This document shows positions 6,481 to 14,916 of a stretch of 22,526 nucleotides of DNA, piece by piece; position 1 is the stretch's first letter; each line of letters opens with the position of its first letter. Origin of the DNA: Candidatus Aminicenantota bacterium (GTDB taxonomy: Bacteria > Acidobacteriota > Aminicenantia > UBA2199). Below the pieces are notes generated by a model. The model saw nothing but the letters and a program-made list of their open reading frames with translations. It was not told the DNA's origin and searched no databases. The position numbers and the translations under genes were made by a program. The stretch is from positions 135,104-157,629 of the forward strand of contig CP070627.1 of NCBI GenBank assembly GCA_020355945.1, written 5' to 3'.

Positions 6481-7816
6481 GATGCATATTAAGATCATCG
6501 AACCCTCTCATTACCTCCCCAACGGCTCTTTGTGCCGCTTCCCGAAATTGTGGGTCACAGGCTTGACCGCCATCTACCTGGCTGCCCTGACCCCTGGCGA
6601 ATACAACGTGTCGGTCTGCAACGAGGTGCTTGAAGAGATCAATTTTGATGAAGAAGTCGACCTGGTGGCCATAACAGTGATGGGTGAGCAGGTGCTTCGG
6701 GCGATTGAGATTGCAGATGCCTTTCGAGAGCGAGGCAAACCGGTGGTAATCGGTGGATATCAAACGTCATTATCCTACGAGCTGGTGGAGTCGCATGTCG
6801 ATGCAGTGGTTTTCGGCGAGGCCGAAACGGTATGGCGCCAGGTACTCGATGATACCAGGAACCGAGGCCTTAAAAAGCGATATGATGGCACCCTCAGCGA
6901 ACCCCTCATCGGGACCCCGGTACCCCGCTACGATCTAATCGATCTAAAACGTCACTCGAAGCTCTTCCCCGTGGAAGCCACTCGCGGCTGCCCGAACGAA
7001 TGCAGCTTTTGCGCCGTCACCCGGCGATATCAAAGATCATTTCGCACCTATCCCATCGACGATGTTCTAAGAAACGTAGAAGCAGTGCGTTCTTTTGGAG
7101 TTCGAAATATTTTCTTCGTGGACAACAATCTAACGGCAGATGTGGAGTATGCTAAAAAGCTGTTTGATGCCCTCAGGCCTCTCAATATCCGTTGGACAAG
7201 CCAGGCCTCGGTAGAAATTGCCAACGATCCCGAATTATTGGACCTGGCAGAAGCCAGCGGCTGCATGTCCCTGTCCATCGGTTTCGAAAGTATTAACCGG
7301 GAAAGCCTGCGAGGAGTAGGGAAAAAATTCACCAAAGTGGAATCCTATCACCATATGATCCGCGAGATAATGAAACGAAACATCCACATCAATGCCCTGG
7401 TGGTGTTTGGTTTCGACGAGGATGAAGAGGATGTTTTCATCAAAACTGCGGATTTTTTCGATAGAACCGGTATATCCTTACTGGACTGCTTTATCCTTGT
7501 CCCGGTGCCAGGCACGCCCTTGTTCCATCAACTTAAGAAAGAAGGACGGCTGCTCACAGAGGATTACCGCCAATACAATGTGACCAACGTTGTATTCCAG
7601 CCCATGCAAATGAGTCCGGAAACGCTTCGTGAAGGGCTGTGGAAGTCGTTGAGGCGGTTTTACCGTATTCCCGCTATCTTACGCCGAATGAGAAAGAACC
7701 TGATGGGAAAACCCCTGGTATGGGGGGCAATATTCGCCCTGAATTATTTCTACCGACGTGCGGTATACAACCGCAAAAATCGAGTTCCAACCATCTGGCA
7801 CGCACCAAATTCATGA
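6479..7816 (+). CDS. B12-binding-domain radical SAM protein (445 aa)
   Basis: The reading frame is open further left, to 6416, but the ATG pair at 6479/6482 follows the purine-rich AAAGGGG and clears the upstream stop, so it is preferred. The first about 130 residues form a cobalamin-binding-like domain with the GGYQTS loop and a VFGEAE stretch usual in this class. The radical SAM motif is C171, C175, C178 in GCPNECSFC. The following YPIDDVL and FVDNNLTAD segments are standard for B12-binding radical SAM enzymes of the HpnJ/HpnR style; which subfamily cannot be said. The basic C-terminus (about 60 residues) resembles that of the preceding paralogue. The product may act on the same pathway intermediate as its neighbour. 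Confidence 0.88.
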   Translation: MMHIKIIEPSHYLPNGSLCRFPKLWVTGLTAIYLAALTPGEYNVSVCNEVLEEINFDEEVDLVAITVMGEQVLRAIEIADAFRERGKPVVIGGYQTSLSYELVESHVDAVVFGEAETVWRQVLDDTRNRGLKKRYDGTLSEPLIGTPVPRYDLIDLKRHSKLFPVEATRGCPNECSFCAVTRRYQRSFRTYPIDDVLRNVEAVRSFGVRNIFFVDNNLTADVEYAKKLFDALRPLNIRWTSQASVEIANDPELLDLAEASGCMSLSIGFESINRESLRGVGKKFTKVESYHHMIREIMKRNIHINALVVFGFDEDEEDVFIKTADFFDRTGISLLDCFILVPVPGTPLFHQLKKEGRLLTEDYRQYNVTNVVFQPMQMSPETLREGLWKSLRRFYRIPAILRRMRKNLMGKPLVWGAIFALNYFYRRAVYNRKNRVPTIWHAPNS

Positions 7817-7874
7817 TAGTTGATAGTGAGTGTTACGAATTTACGTATTTAGGACATTTAGGAGTTAAACAAAA

Positions 7875-8996
7875 ATGCAAAAATCTAGAGATTCGCATTC
7901 CCGGTCCGGACGTTCCAAGCGCTCTTTACATCGACTTTATGCATCAGCTCAGCATTTCAAAATAGGTGTGGTTAATTACTGGCGGCATTATATCCGCGGA
8001 CGGGACCTGATGCGACCATTGTTCGCCATCTGGGAGCTCACCTATGCATGCAACCTGGACTGTTCCTACTGTGATGACGGGGAAGGTCACTCGTACCCAC
8101 GCCAGGTGGGGCGCGCCCATCCTCTGCCACTGGATGATACGTTTCGCATGCTGTCCCGGCTGCGGGGTGAGGTGCCGGCAATTTATCTCAGCGGCGGAGA
8201 ACCTACTTCACATCCCCATTTCCTGGAAATATTGCATAAAATTTCCCAATTGGGATTTAGACCTGTCATGCTCAATACCAACGGTTTGCTGCTGCCCCGC
8301 CTTTTTAAGCAGGACCCTGATCTTTTCAGTCATATTGATATCATTATCTTTAGCCTGGATGCCATTTCCCCTGAAACCCTCGACCGTCTGTACCAATCGA
8401 AACCCGGGGACGGCGCACGAGCCTTAGAGGCGTTAGAACTGTGCCTGGAGCACGCTCGACCTGCCGGTTCTTCAATAATCGCCAACTGTGTAGTCACTGG
8501 TGACACGATTGAGGATGCCATCGATGTGGTTCGCCTCTGCAGGGAGAGGGATATCATGTTTACGGCAGTTCCTGCCAACAGGGGAAAAGGGCTGATGTAC
8601 GACTTTAAAGACCTCCCCAATTACCAGGCATTAGTGGAAGAGATATTTGCACCCAATGGTCTGCGCTTGTTTAGTGACCCCCGGGTATTTCACATCCTGA
8701 TGCAGTTCCTCCCCTTTGAATGTCATCCCACCATTCGTCTGCACATTACGCCCAACGGTAAGATTCCCTGGCCCTGCCAGAGCGATCAGCAATTTGCCTT
8801 GCCTATCCTGGAATACCCATCCATCTCGGCACTTATGGCCGAAGCCCAGTCCCGACTCTCCGTACAGCAGTGGGGAATACAATGCGGAAGCCCCTGTTAC
8901 CTGGCTGAAAACGTCTGTACCTATTTATATGCAACCCGGATGCTCTCCTTGCTCTGGAAGGTTATACCGGGTTTCTTTTCCAGTAAGGGTCAATGA
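7875..8996 (+). CDS. Radical SAM protein with SPASM-like C-terminal cysteines (373 aa)
   Basis: GGAG at 7861-7864 stands 10 bases before the ATG at 7875. About 45 basic residues come before the core, a feature of radical SAM proteins with a membrane-proximal N-terminal helix; a shorter start at 8010 is possible but has no better ribosome site. The core shows C59, C63, C66 in ACNLDCSYC (CX3CX2C), the SAM-contacting YLSGGEPTSHP and a LNTNG strand. Near the C-terminus PNGKIPWPCQ and QCGSPCYLAENVC are SPASM-like and may hold an auxiliary Fe-S cluster. There is no B12 domain, so this is a different enzyme type from the two before it. Its stop lies inside an RNA hairpin leading to the giant activase gene. 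Confidence 0.85.
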   Translation: MQKSRDSHSRSGRSKRSLHRLYASAQHFKIGVVNYWRHYIRGRDLMRPLFAIWELTYACNLDCSYCDDGEGHSYPRQVGRAHPLPLDDTFRMLSRLRGEVPAIYLSGGEPTSHPHFLEILHKISQLGFRPVMLNTNGLLLPRLFKQDPDLFSHIDIIIFSLDAISPETLDRLYQSKPGDGARALEALELCLEHARPAGSSIIANCVVTGDTIEDAIDVVRLCRERDIMFTAVPANRGKGLMYDFKDLPNYQALVEEIFAPNGLRLFSDPRVFHILMQFLPFECHPTIRLHITPNGKIPWPCQSDQQFALPILEYPSISALMAEAQSRLSVQQWGIQCGSPCYLAENVCTYLYATRMLSLLWKVIPGFFSSKGQ

Positions 8997-9003
8997 AACC
9001 CGG
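8967..9003 (+). promoter_or_regulatory. 9-bp stem-loop spanning the stop of the radical SAM gene and reaching the next start codon
   Basis: CCGGGTTTC (8967-8975) pairs perfectly with GAAACCCGG (8995-9003) around a 19-base loop. The loop contains the ribosome-binding-like TAAGGG (8983-8988); the upstream TGA (8994-8996) straddles the loop and the right arm, and the ATG at 9004 follows the stem directly. A ribosome finishing the radical SAM gene would open the stem, so this looks like a device for translational coupling. There is no T run, so it is not a standard intrinsic terminator. Confidence 0.55.
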
Positions 9004-12000
9004 ATGAAAAAACAAAAAAACTTGAGCAATGAGGAACGAATGAGCAATTTTGCTGAAAATATTCCCGGTAAAGTATATGTGGGCATCGATGTAGGTTCGG
9101 TAAGTGCTAAAGTTGCTGTAATTGGAGATGAAAATTATCGGGACCTGTTCCAAAAGATGTGTGCCAACGGGAAATTCTTCTCAAAATCCCTTCGTGAAAA
9201 TGGGAAGATTTTGAAATCAAAACAGGTAGTGGTTTCCCAATATCAAAGAGTGTTGGGGGAACCCGTTAAGGTTACCTATGAAATTTTAAAATCACTCTTT
9301 GAATATATTCCCAAAGAAAAGATTGGCGGCATGCGGGTCACGGGTTCCGGGGGGAAACGCATCAGCCAACTTTTAAATATAAAATTTGAAAATGAGTTTC
9401 GTGCGGCAGCCAACGGCGTGGGCCTGCTTTACCCCCAGGTTAGAACCATCCTGGAAATGGGCGGGGATAATTCCAGGTACCTGCGAATTGACGTTGACCA
9501 CTCCAATGGGATGTTTGGAATTATTGACTATGAGAAAAACGGTGATTGTGCCGCCGGTACAGGTTCATTTATGGATCAACAGGCATCGCGATTGCTGTAT
9601 GAAATTGAAGAGGTGGGGGATATTGTTATGGCAGCCGGGCGAACTGCCAACATTGCCGGCCGCTGCTCCGTGTTTGCCAAATCGGATATGATCCATGCAC
9701 AACAAAAAGGCTTTCAGCCCCCAGAGGTTTTAAAAGGGCTGTGTGAAGCAGTGGTACGAAATTTTAAAGGCACCATTACCAAAGGCAAAGAAATTTTACC
9801 CCGGGTGGCTTTCATTGGCGGTCTGGCAGCTAACAAAGGAGTTGTAGAAGCAGTAAGGAAACTTTTTGCACTGGGTGATGAGGAGTTTTTTGTACCAGGA
9901 TATTATGCCTGGATGGGAGCTATTGGCGCCGCCTTTTTGGAGTTAGCCTCAAAGGAGAAAAATAAACCACAACACCTGCAAAATCTGCAAACCTATTCTC
10001 AACAATCCAATGTCAATTTTCCCATTACAGGGCCATTATCCCTGGATAAAGTGGTTCTCCTGCGCCAGATGATAAAACCCTATCCCTTTGAAAGCAAAAA
10101 TGGAAAGATCAGGGGTTACTTAGGAGTGGACATCGGTTCGGTAAGCACGAATCTTACCATTATCGATGAGGACGGGGATGTGGTTAAAGAGATTTACACC
10201 AAAACAAATGCTCGCCCCATCGAGGTAGTCAGCCGCTGTCTAAAAGAGATCGATGCGGAACTGGGGGATAAGATTCACATTTTAGGTGTAGGCACTACCG
10301 GTTCCGGCCGGGAACTCATCGGTGAATTGATCGGTGCCGATTCCATTAATGACGAAATTACAGCTCACAAGACCGGGGCCATGCACGTTAGTGAAAAATT
10401 AACCCGCAAAAAAGTAGACACCATATTCGACATCGGCGGACAGGACTCCAAGTACATTTCCATCGAAGACGAAATCGTCGTGGATTTCACCATGAACGAA
10501 GCATGCGCCGCAGGAACGGGATCATTCCTGGAGGAACAAGCCGAACGATTAGGAATAGATATCAAAAACCAATTTGCCCGGATGGCCCTGCGGTCGAAAA
10601 AGCCCCTTCGCCTCGGTGAACGGTGTACCGTTTTCATGGAACAGGATGTCAGATCCTATTTACTAAGGAGCGCTCATAATGAAGATATTGCAGCAGGCCT
10701 GGCGTATTCCGTCGTCATTAATTATCTCAACCGGGTGGTGCGAGGACGAAAAATCGGGAATGTGATCTACTTTCAAGGGGGAACGGCTTATAATAACTCA
10801 GTGGCAGCCGCTTTTTCGTCCCTTTTGCATAAAGAAATCATCGTGCCCCCCTACAATGGAGTGATAGGCGCTGTCGGTGCGGCTTTGCTGGCCCGGGAGA
10901 AAATGACCATGTCCCATCGAAAAACGACTTTTCGGGGATTCAACCTGGATTCGGTCAATTACTCCATGCGAAATTTCATGTGCAAAGGATGTACTAATCA
11001 CTGCGACGTAAGTGAGTTCAATGTGGAAGGAGAAAAGACCTACTGGGGGGACAAATGTTCCGAACGTTATCGAACCAAAACCAGGTCTGAAAAAAAACCG
11101 GTTATCGAGGACTTAATAAAACTGAGGGAACAGGTGCTGCTGGAAAGCTGCCAGGCAAAGGCAAATTTCAATGGCGCCCCCCGAATAGGGGTGGCCCGAA
11201 GTATGCATTTCCACGATCGATTTCCTTTCTGGAACACATTTTTTACTGAATTAGGCGTCCAGGTGGTTATATCAGGGGAAACCAATAAACAAATCGTTAA
11301 TTGGGGGTTAGATGCATTGGTAACCGAGCCCTGTTTCCCTATTGCCGTGGCACACGGGCACATGCAAGACCTCATTGAAAAAGGCGTGGATTACGTGTTC
11401 CAGCCCAACATCATTAACGCCGAAACAGAGTTCCCCCGGACCCAGTCCTGGTATTGTTCCTGGGGCCAAACCCTTCCCTTTGTGTTTTGTAATCATCCCT
11501 CTTTTAAGGCCTACAAAAAAAACATACTAAGACCCACCATCCATTTTCGCGGGGGTATAAAGGTGGTTAAAAAAGAACTGGGAAGATTTGCGGCTCAATT
11601 GGGAAAATCAAAAGCCAAAGCCTACCGGGCAGTTGAAAAGGCACAACAAGTTCAAGAGGAATTTGAGCTTAAGCTTCAACAGGCCGGCCAAACAGCACTG
11701 GAAACCCTGGCGAATCAAGATGAATCAGGCATTGTTTTACTGGGGCGCCCCTACAACATCTACGACAAAACCATCAATCTCAATGTGCCGGATAAACTTC
11801 GAAAATTTTACGGTGTGAATGTCATTCCCCTGGACTTTTTACCCCTTGAATTTATAGACATCCATGACGTTAATGAGAACATGTTCTGGCACTATGGCAA
11901 GAAAATTATCCAGGCTGCCAAATTTGTAAAGCAGTACTCCAACCTGCATATTATTTACATTACTAATTTTAAATGCGGGCCTGATTCGTATATAAGACAT

Positions 12001-12141
12001 TATATTGGAGAGGCTTCCAACAAACCGTTTTTGTTGCTCCAATTTGACGGTCACAGCAATGATGCCGGTATAATGACCCGCTGCGAGGCTTACCTGGACA
12101 GCAAGGGCTTCTTGAGATGGTGGCAGCCCGGGAAACAATAG
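9004..12141 (+). CDS. Giant double-ASKHA activase plus DUF2229 protein (PlsA/GeR-like N-terminal part)
   Basis: The protein (1045 aa from the ATG at 9004; 9040 is an alternative) carries two BcrAD/BadFG-type ATPase domains. Each has the phosphate loop GxDxGS (GIDVGS 27-32 and GVDIGS 374-379) and the CAAGTGSF cluster loop with a second Cys 39-40 residues on (C182/C221 and C501/C541). In known activases two Cys from each of two subunits hold one [4Fe-4S] cluster; here one chain supplies all four. A Cys-rich segment follows (C660, C663, C667, C685), then a DUF2229-like part with TEPCFPIA (C777) and FKCGPDS (C991). Such proteins use ATP to push low-potential electrons to a dehydratase/reductase partner. 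The HGD-D partner is the next gene, 10 bases away. The frame is open to 8716, but that part overlaps the upstream gene. Confidence 0.9.
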   Translation: MKKQKNLSNEERMSNFAENIPGKVYVGIDVGSVSAKVAVIGDENYRDLFQKMCANGKFFSKSLRENGKILKSKQVVVSQYQRVLGEPVKVTYEILKSLFEYIPKEKIGGMRVTGSGGKRISQLLNIKFENEFRAAANGVGLLYPQVRTILEMGGDNSRYLRIDVDHSNGMFGIIDYEKNGDCAAGTGSFMDQQASRLLYEIEEVGDIVMAAGRTANIAGRCSVFAKSDMIHAQQKGFQPPEVLKGLCEAVVRNFKGTITKGKEILPRVAFIGGLAANKGVVEAVRKLFALGDEEFFVPGYYAWMGAIGAAFLELASKEKNKPQHLQNLQTYSQQSNVNFPITGPLSLDKVVLLRQMIKPYPFESKNGKIRGYLGVDIGSVSTNLTIIDEDGDVVKEIYTKTNARPIEVVSRCLKEIDAELGDKIHILGVGTTGSGRELIGELIGADSINDEITAHKTGAMHVSEKLTRKKVDTIFDIGGQDSKYISIEDEIVVDFTMNEACAAGTGSFLEEQAERLGIDIKNQFARMALRSKKPLRLGERCTVFMEQDVRSYLLRSAHNEDIAAGLAYSVVINYLNRVVRGRKIGNVIYFQGGTAYNNSVAAAFSSLLHKEIIVPPYNGVIGAVGAALLAREKMTMSHRKTTFRGFNLDSVNYSMRNFMCKGCTNHCDVSEFNVEGEKTYWGDKCSERYRTKTRSEKKPVIEDLIKLREQVLLESCQAKANFNGAPRIGVARSMHFHDRFPFWNTFFTELGVQVVISGETNKQIVNWGLDALVTEPCFPIAVAHGHMQDLIEKGVDYVFQPNIINAETEFPRTQSWYCSWGQTLPFVFCNHPSFKAYKKNILRPTIHFRGGIKVVKKELGRFAAQLGKSKAKAYRAVEKAQQVQEEFELKLQQAGQTALETLANQDESGIVLLGRPYNIYDKTINLNVPDKLRKFYGVNVIPLDFLPLEFIDIHDVNENMFWHYGKKIIQAAKFVKQYSNLHIIYITNFKCGPDSYIRHYIGEASNKPFLLLQFDGHSNDAGIMTRCEAYLDSKGFLRWWQPGKQ

Positions 12142-12151
12142 GAGATTTATT

Positions 12152-13450
12152 ATGCCAACCTTCAACCACCGGGATAATGATAAACGTTTAGCAGGAAGAA
12201 CATTGTACATTCCCCAAATGAGTTATTGTGCTGCGCGGGCCATGGCCGCGGCATTTGAATCCATAGGCATCCGGGCGCAGCCTTCACCCGATTCCGATGC
12301 ACGCACCCTGGAATTAGGCGGCAAATATGTCTCCGGGGACGAATGTTTGCCGGCAAAGGTGACCCTGGGCAACTTTATGAAAGTGGTGGAAAGCCCGGGT
12401 TTTGATCCAAAAAAGACAGCCTTTCTGCTGCCCACCTCTGATGGCCCATGTCGATTCGGACAATATCTGCCTTATTTGCGGAAAGTATTGAAGGACCTGG
12501 GATTTGATGATGTGATGTTTATTTCGCCCACCTGTGTCGACAGTTACCAGGGTATGGGCAAGTACGCCAATGAGTTAATCCGAACGGCCTGGCGAGCAGT
12601 GGTGGTCTCGGATATTTTAAGAAAATTGCAGCTAAAAACCCGACCCTACGAATTGGAAAAAGGTATGACTGACAGGGTATTTCACCAATGCCTCGAACAA
12701 ATATGTCAATCCCTTTCAGAACCAAATATATCCCACAAACAGCGATTAAAGAATTTGGTGTCCCTCCTGGTGCGTACCCGGGATAAATTCCGGGAGATAC
12801 CCTGCAGCAATACCAAAGAAAAACCACTTATCGGGATTGTGGGCGAAAGCTTTTGTCGATTTAATGATTTTAGTAATAACTTTTTGATAGAAAAGATAGA
12901 GGAGTATGGCGGTGAGGTCTGGTTGTATAATATGGCCGGATGGATCTGGTATGCCAATGAAGATCAAAAAAGAGAATTGATGGACAAAGGAAAACGATTC
13001 TCCTTAGAAATGTTAGGAGCAAAATTAAAATTTGCCATCCAGGGGTCTGACGAATGCGCTTTATATGAGCCTTTTTCAGATGATTTCCAGGGGTATGAGG
13101 AACCGCGGGACATCCGGCAGATTTTAGACCACAGTGAGCCTTATCTTCCCTTCACCGGTGCGTTAGGTGAAATGGTCGTGACCGCCGGCAGTTCGATATA
13201 CCTGTATAAAAAAGGCGCTGATGGCGTGATAGATATAAGCCCCTTTACCTGTATGCAAGGCATCGTGTGTGAGGCTGTTTATCCCCAATTGAGCCAGGAT
13301 CATGACCACTTTCCTATCAGGACCTTTTTTTACGATGGGAATCATTCGGACCTGGATGGGGATGTAGACATATTCATGGAGTTGGCCAAAAGCTATCAGC
13401 GAAAAAAGAAAGTGAAACGGGTTTATCCCTGTTATTTCAATCCTGGCTAA
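12152..13450 (+). CDS. HGD-D-type (2-hydroxyglutaryl-CoA dehydratase D component-like) partner of the giant activase
   Basis: The 432-aa protein has the family's cysteine landmarks: SYCAAR, GDECLPAKVTLG, SDGPCRFGQY, SPTCVDSY, SDECALYE and PFTCMQGIVCEA, several of which should bind a catalytic Fe-S cluster. It starts 10 bases after the activase stop, with GGAG (12141-12144) in place. In the fused giant of this window the same unit, with HTGDGPCRQGQY at residue 1231, is the C-terminal part of one chain; here it is a free subunit, split at the domain boundary. Together the two genes rebuild the full activase-DUF2229-HGD-D set. The family removes water or reduces at an activated acyl group by one-electron steps; the acyl substrate is not known. 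Confidence 0.85.
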   Translation: MPTFNHRDNDKRLAGRTLYIPQMSYCAARAMAAAFESIGIRAQPSPDSDARTLELGGKYVSGDECLPAKVTLGNFMKVVESPGFDPKKTAFLLPTSDGPCRFGQYLPYLRKVLKDLGFDDVMFISPTCVDSYQGMGKYANELIRTAWRAVVVSDILRKLQLKTRPYELEKGMTDRVFHQCLEQICQSLSEPNISHKQRLKNLVSLLVRTRDKFREIPCSNTKEKPLIGIVGESFCRFNDFSNNFLIEKIEEYGGEVWLYNMAGWIWYANEDQKRELMDKGKRFSLEMLGAKLKFAIQGSDECALYEPFSDDFQGYEEPRDIRQILDHSEPYLPFTGALGEMVVTAGSSIYLYKKGADGVIDISPFTCMQGIVCEAVYPQLSQDHDHFPIRTFFYDGNHSDLDGDVDIFMELAKSYQRKKKVKRVYPCYFNPG

Positions 13451-13512
13451 TGCTGCAGGTGATGCGTAAATATAACCGGTGAATCATAAAAGATTAAAAT
13501 GGAGGTATTATT

Positions 13513-14847
13513 ATGCGCCTGGCAATTATTTCAGACATCCACCTTGGTGATACATTGTCGGTGATGGCTTTCCGGGATCAATCCGACGGGAGTATCCAGG
13601 TGGGGTGTAGGTACAATGAGTTTAAGGAAAAAGTCAAGGAGAAATTTAACGGAGAGGAACTTGACCACCTGGTTCTCCTGGGCGACATATTTGATTTTAC
13701 CGTTGCCAGTTCCAGTGAAGCGTATGCCATCGCGAAGTTCTTTTTTGAAAAATTAAAAGAAGACAGGATCGCCAAGGAGATCATTTTTGTTCCCGGGAAT
13801 CATGATTTTGAAATCTGGAATACTGTTGAATTCCAGGTGAATGTGACCAACCGCGTAAAAAAAGGGAAGTACCCCACTCCCTTTCGCATGTCGGTGCCCG
13901 GCATTATAGATGACCGGGAAGGAGAACCCACCCGGGGTTTTACCTTGCACAATGTCACGGCCAGGAAAGAAAAAAATAAACCCAAATATGCCGGGTTGTT
14001 TCTAGATGACATGACTAAACCTACTACACCCTTTAATTTTGTTTATCCCAATTTATACCTGGTAACCAGGGACGAAACCGTACTCATCACCCACGGCCAT
14101 TACCTGGAGATGTTCTGGTCCGTAGTGGGAAAATGGGGGTTAAAAATAATCAATGGCGACCTGGACCTTAAAGACCAGGACCGACTTGATCTAAAAGAGA
14201 TGGTGGGCATGAATTTTCCCTTAAGCCAGTTAAGCAGTTCCGGCCTTGGTCAGTCAGGTCCGTTGGTAGGGGTTATTCAAAAGCTTGGCCACCAGATGAA
14301 GGAACATGATATGACAGGATTTGATAAATATTTCACTCGCCTGGGAGATGAGTTAAGGAGACTTAAGATTATAAGAGGGTGTCTCCAACGGTTGGGATTT
14401 AAATATATCAAGAAAAAGGTTCTTAAAGCATTAGCCAGTGTTGAAACGATGCGGTACAGGATAGAGTTTCATGAAGACCCGAAAGTACGGGAGCGATTTA
14501 AGGATTTTTACAATTCCACTGTTTATGAGATTGATGAAATAAAAAATAAATACCGTACGGATATTCCATTACCTACCCGGATGATATTCGGGCACACCCA
14601 CCAGCCCATCCCCTGGGGGTCGCCGAAGGCACCGTCAATGAAACCGGACGAACTGCCCCAATTGCCCAAAGGGAAAATTTTTACCATGTACAACAGCGGC
14701 GGATGGTTGAATAAAATGGACGAAAACAATCAACCTCTATTTTGCGGTGCGGAGATTTTCTTTTACGATACCGGGGAAGGGTTCTCATCAGAAAGCATCG
14801 GGTACAACCCCGGAACGGCTTTAGGATCGACAAACAAAAATGTTTAA
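13513..14847 (+). CDS. Calcineurin-like metallophosphoesterase (444 aa)
   Basis: All five metal-binding blocks are present: D8-I-H10, GD at 57-58, GNHD at 95-98, the H194-G-H196 pair in ITHGHY, and GHTH at 360-363. No signal peptide is evident, so it should act in the cytoplasm or at the inner membrane face. It is larger than LpxH-type UDP-diacylglucosamine pyrophosphatases (about 240 aa), owing to a helical, Lys- and Asp-rich insert (about 220-340) before the GHTH block. GGAGG at 13501-13505 precedes the ATG. Placed between the split and fused giant genes, it could remove a phosphate or a nucleotide head group from a lipid intermediate, which is inference only. Confidence 0.85.
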   Translation: MRLAIISDIHLGDTLSVMAFRDQSDGSIQVGCRYNEFKEKVKEKFNGEELDHLVLLGDIFDFTVASSSEAYAIAKFFFEKLKEDRIAKEIIFVPGNHDFEIWNTVEFQVNVTNRVKKGKYPTPFRMSVPGIIDDREGEPTRGFTLHNVTARKEKNKPKYAGLFLDDMTKPTTPFNFVYPNLYLVTRDETVLITHGHYLEMFWSVVGKWGLKIINGDLDLKDQDRLDLKEMVGMNFPLSQLSSSGLGQSGPLVGVIQKLGHQMKEHDMTGFDKYFTRLGDELRRLKIIRGCLQRLGFKYIKKKVLKALASVETMRYRIEFHEDPKVRERFKDFYNSTVYEIDEIKNKYRTDIPLPTRMIFGHTHQPIPWGSPKAPSMKPDELPQLPKGKIFTMYNSGGWLNKMDENNQPLFCGAEIFFYDTGEGFSSESIGYNPGTALGSTNKNV

Positions 14848-14859
14848 TAGAAGGGTTTT

Positions 14860-14883
14860 AAAAGTTTTATCTTAAAAACTTTT
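14860..14883 (+). repeat. A/T-only 9-bp inverted repeat between the phosphoesterase and flavoprotein genes
   Basis: AAAAGTTTT (14860-14868) pairs with AAAACTTTT (14875-14883) around a 6-base loop. The stem has a single G-C pair and no T run right after it, so termination would be weak. It marks the border between a moderate-G+C gene and the G+C-rich flavoprotein gene, and the 14888-14916 segment supplies the next ribosome binding site (AAAGG, 14903-14907). Confidence 0.4.
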
Positions 14884-14916
14884 GACATTACAAATTTTTT
14901 TGAAAGGTAAATAGAA

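Noticed and set aside
8716..9003. 96-residue N-terminal extension of the first giant protein
   Set aside because: It lies wholly within the radical SAM gene in another frame and looks non-coding; the activase fold begins soon after 9004.
9004..13450. Benzoyl-CoA reductase (BcrABCD/BadDEFG) operon
   Set aside because: The double activase in one chain with DUF2229 and an HGD-D partner differs from the separate A, D, B and C subunits, and no other aromatic-degradation gene is present.
14882..14912. TTGACA upstream of the flavoprotein gene as a promoter
   Set aside because: No acceptable -10 box lies at the right distance, and the start of transcription would run into the ribosome site.
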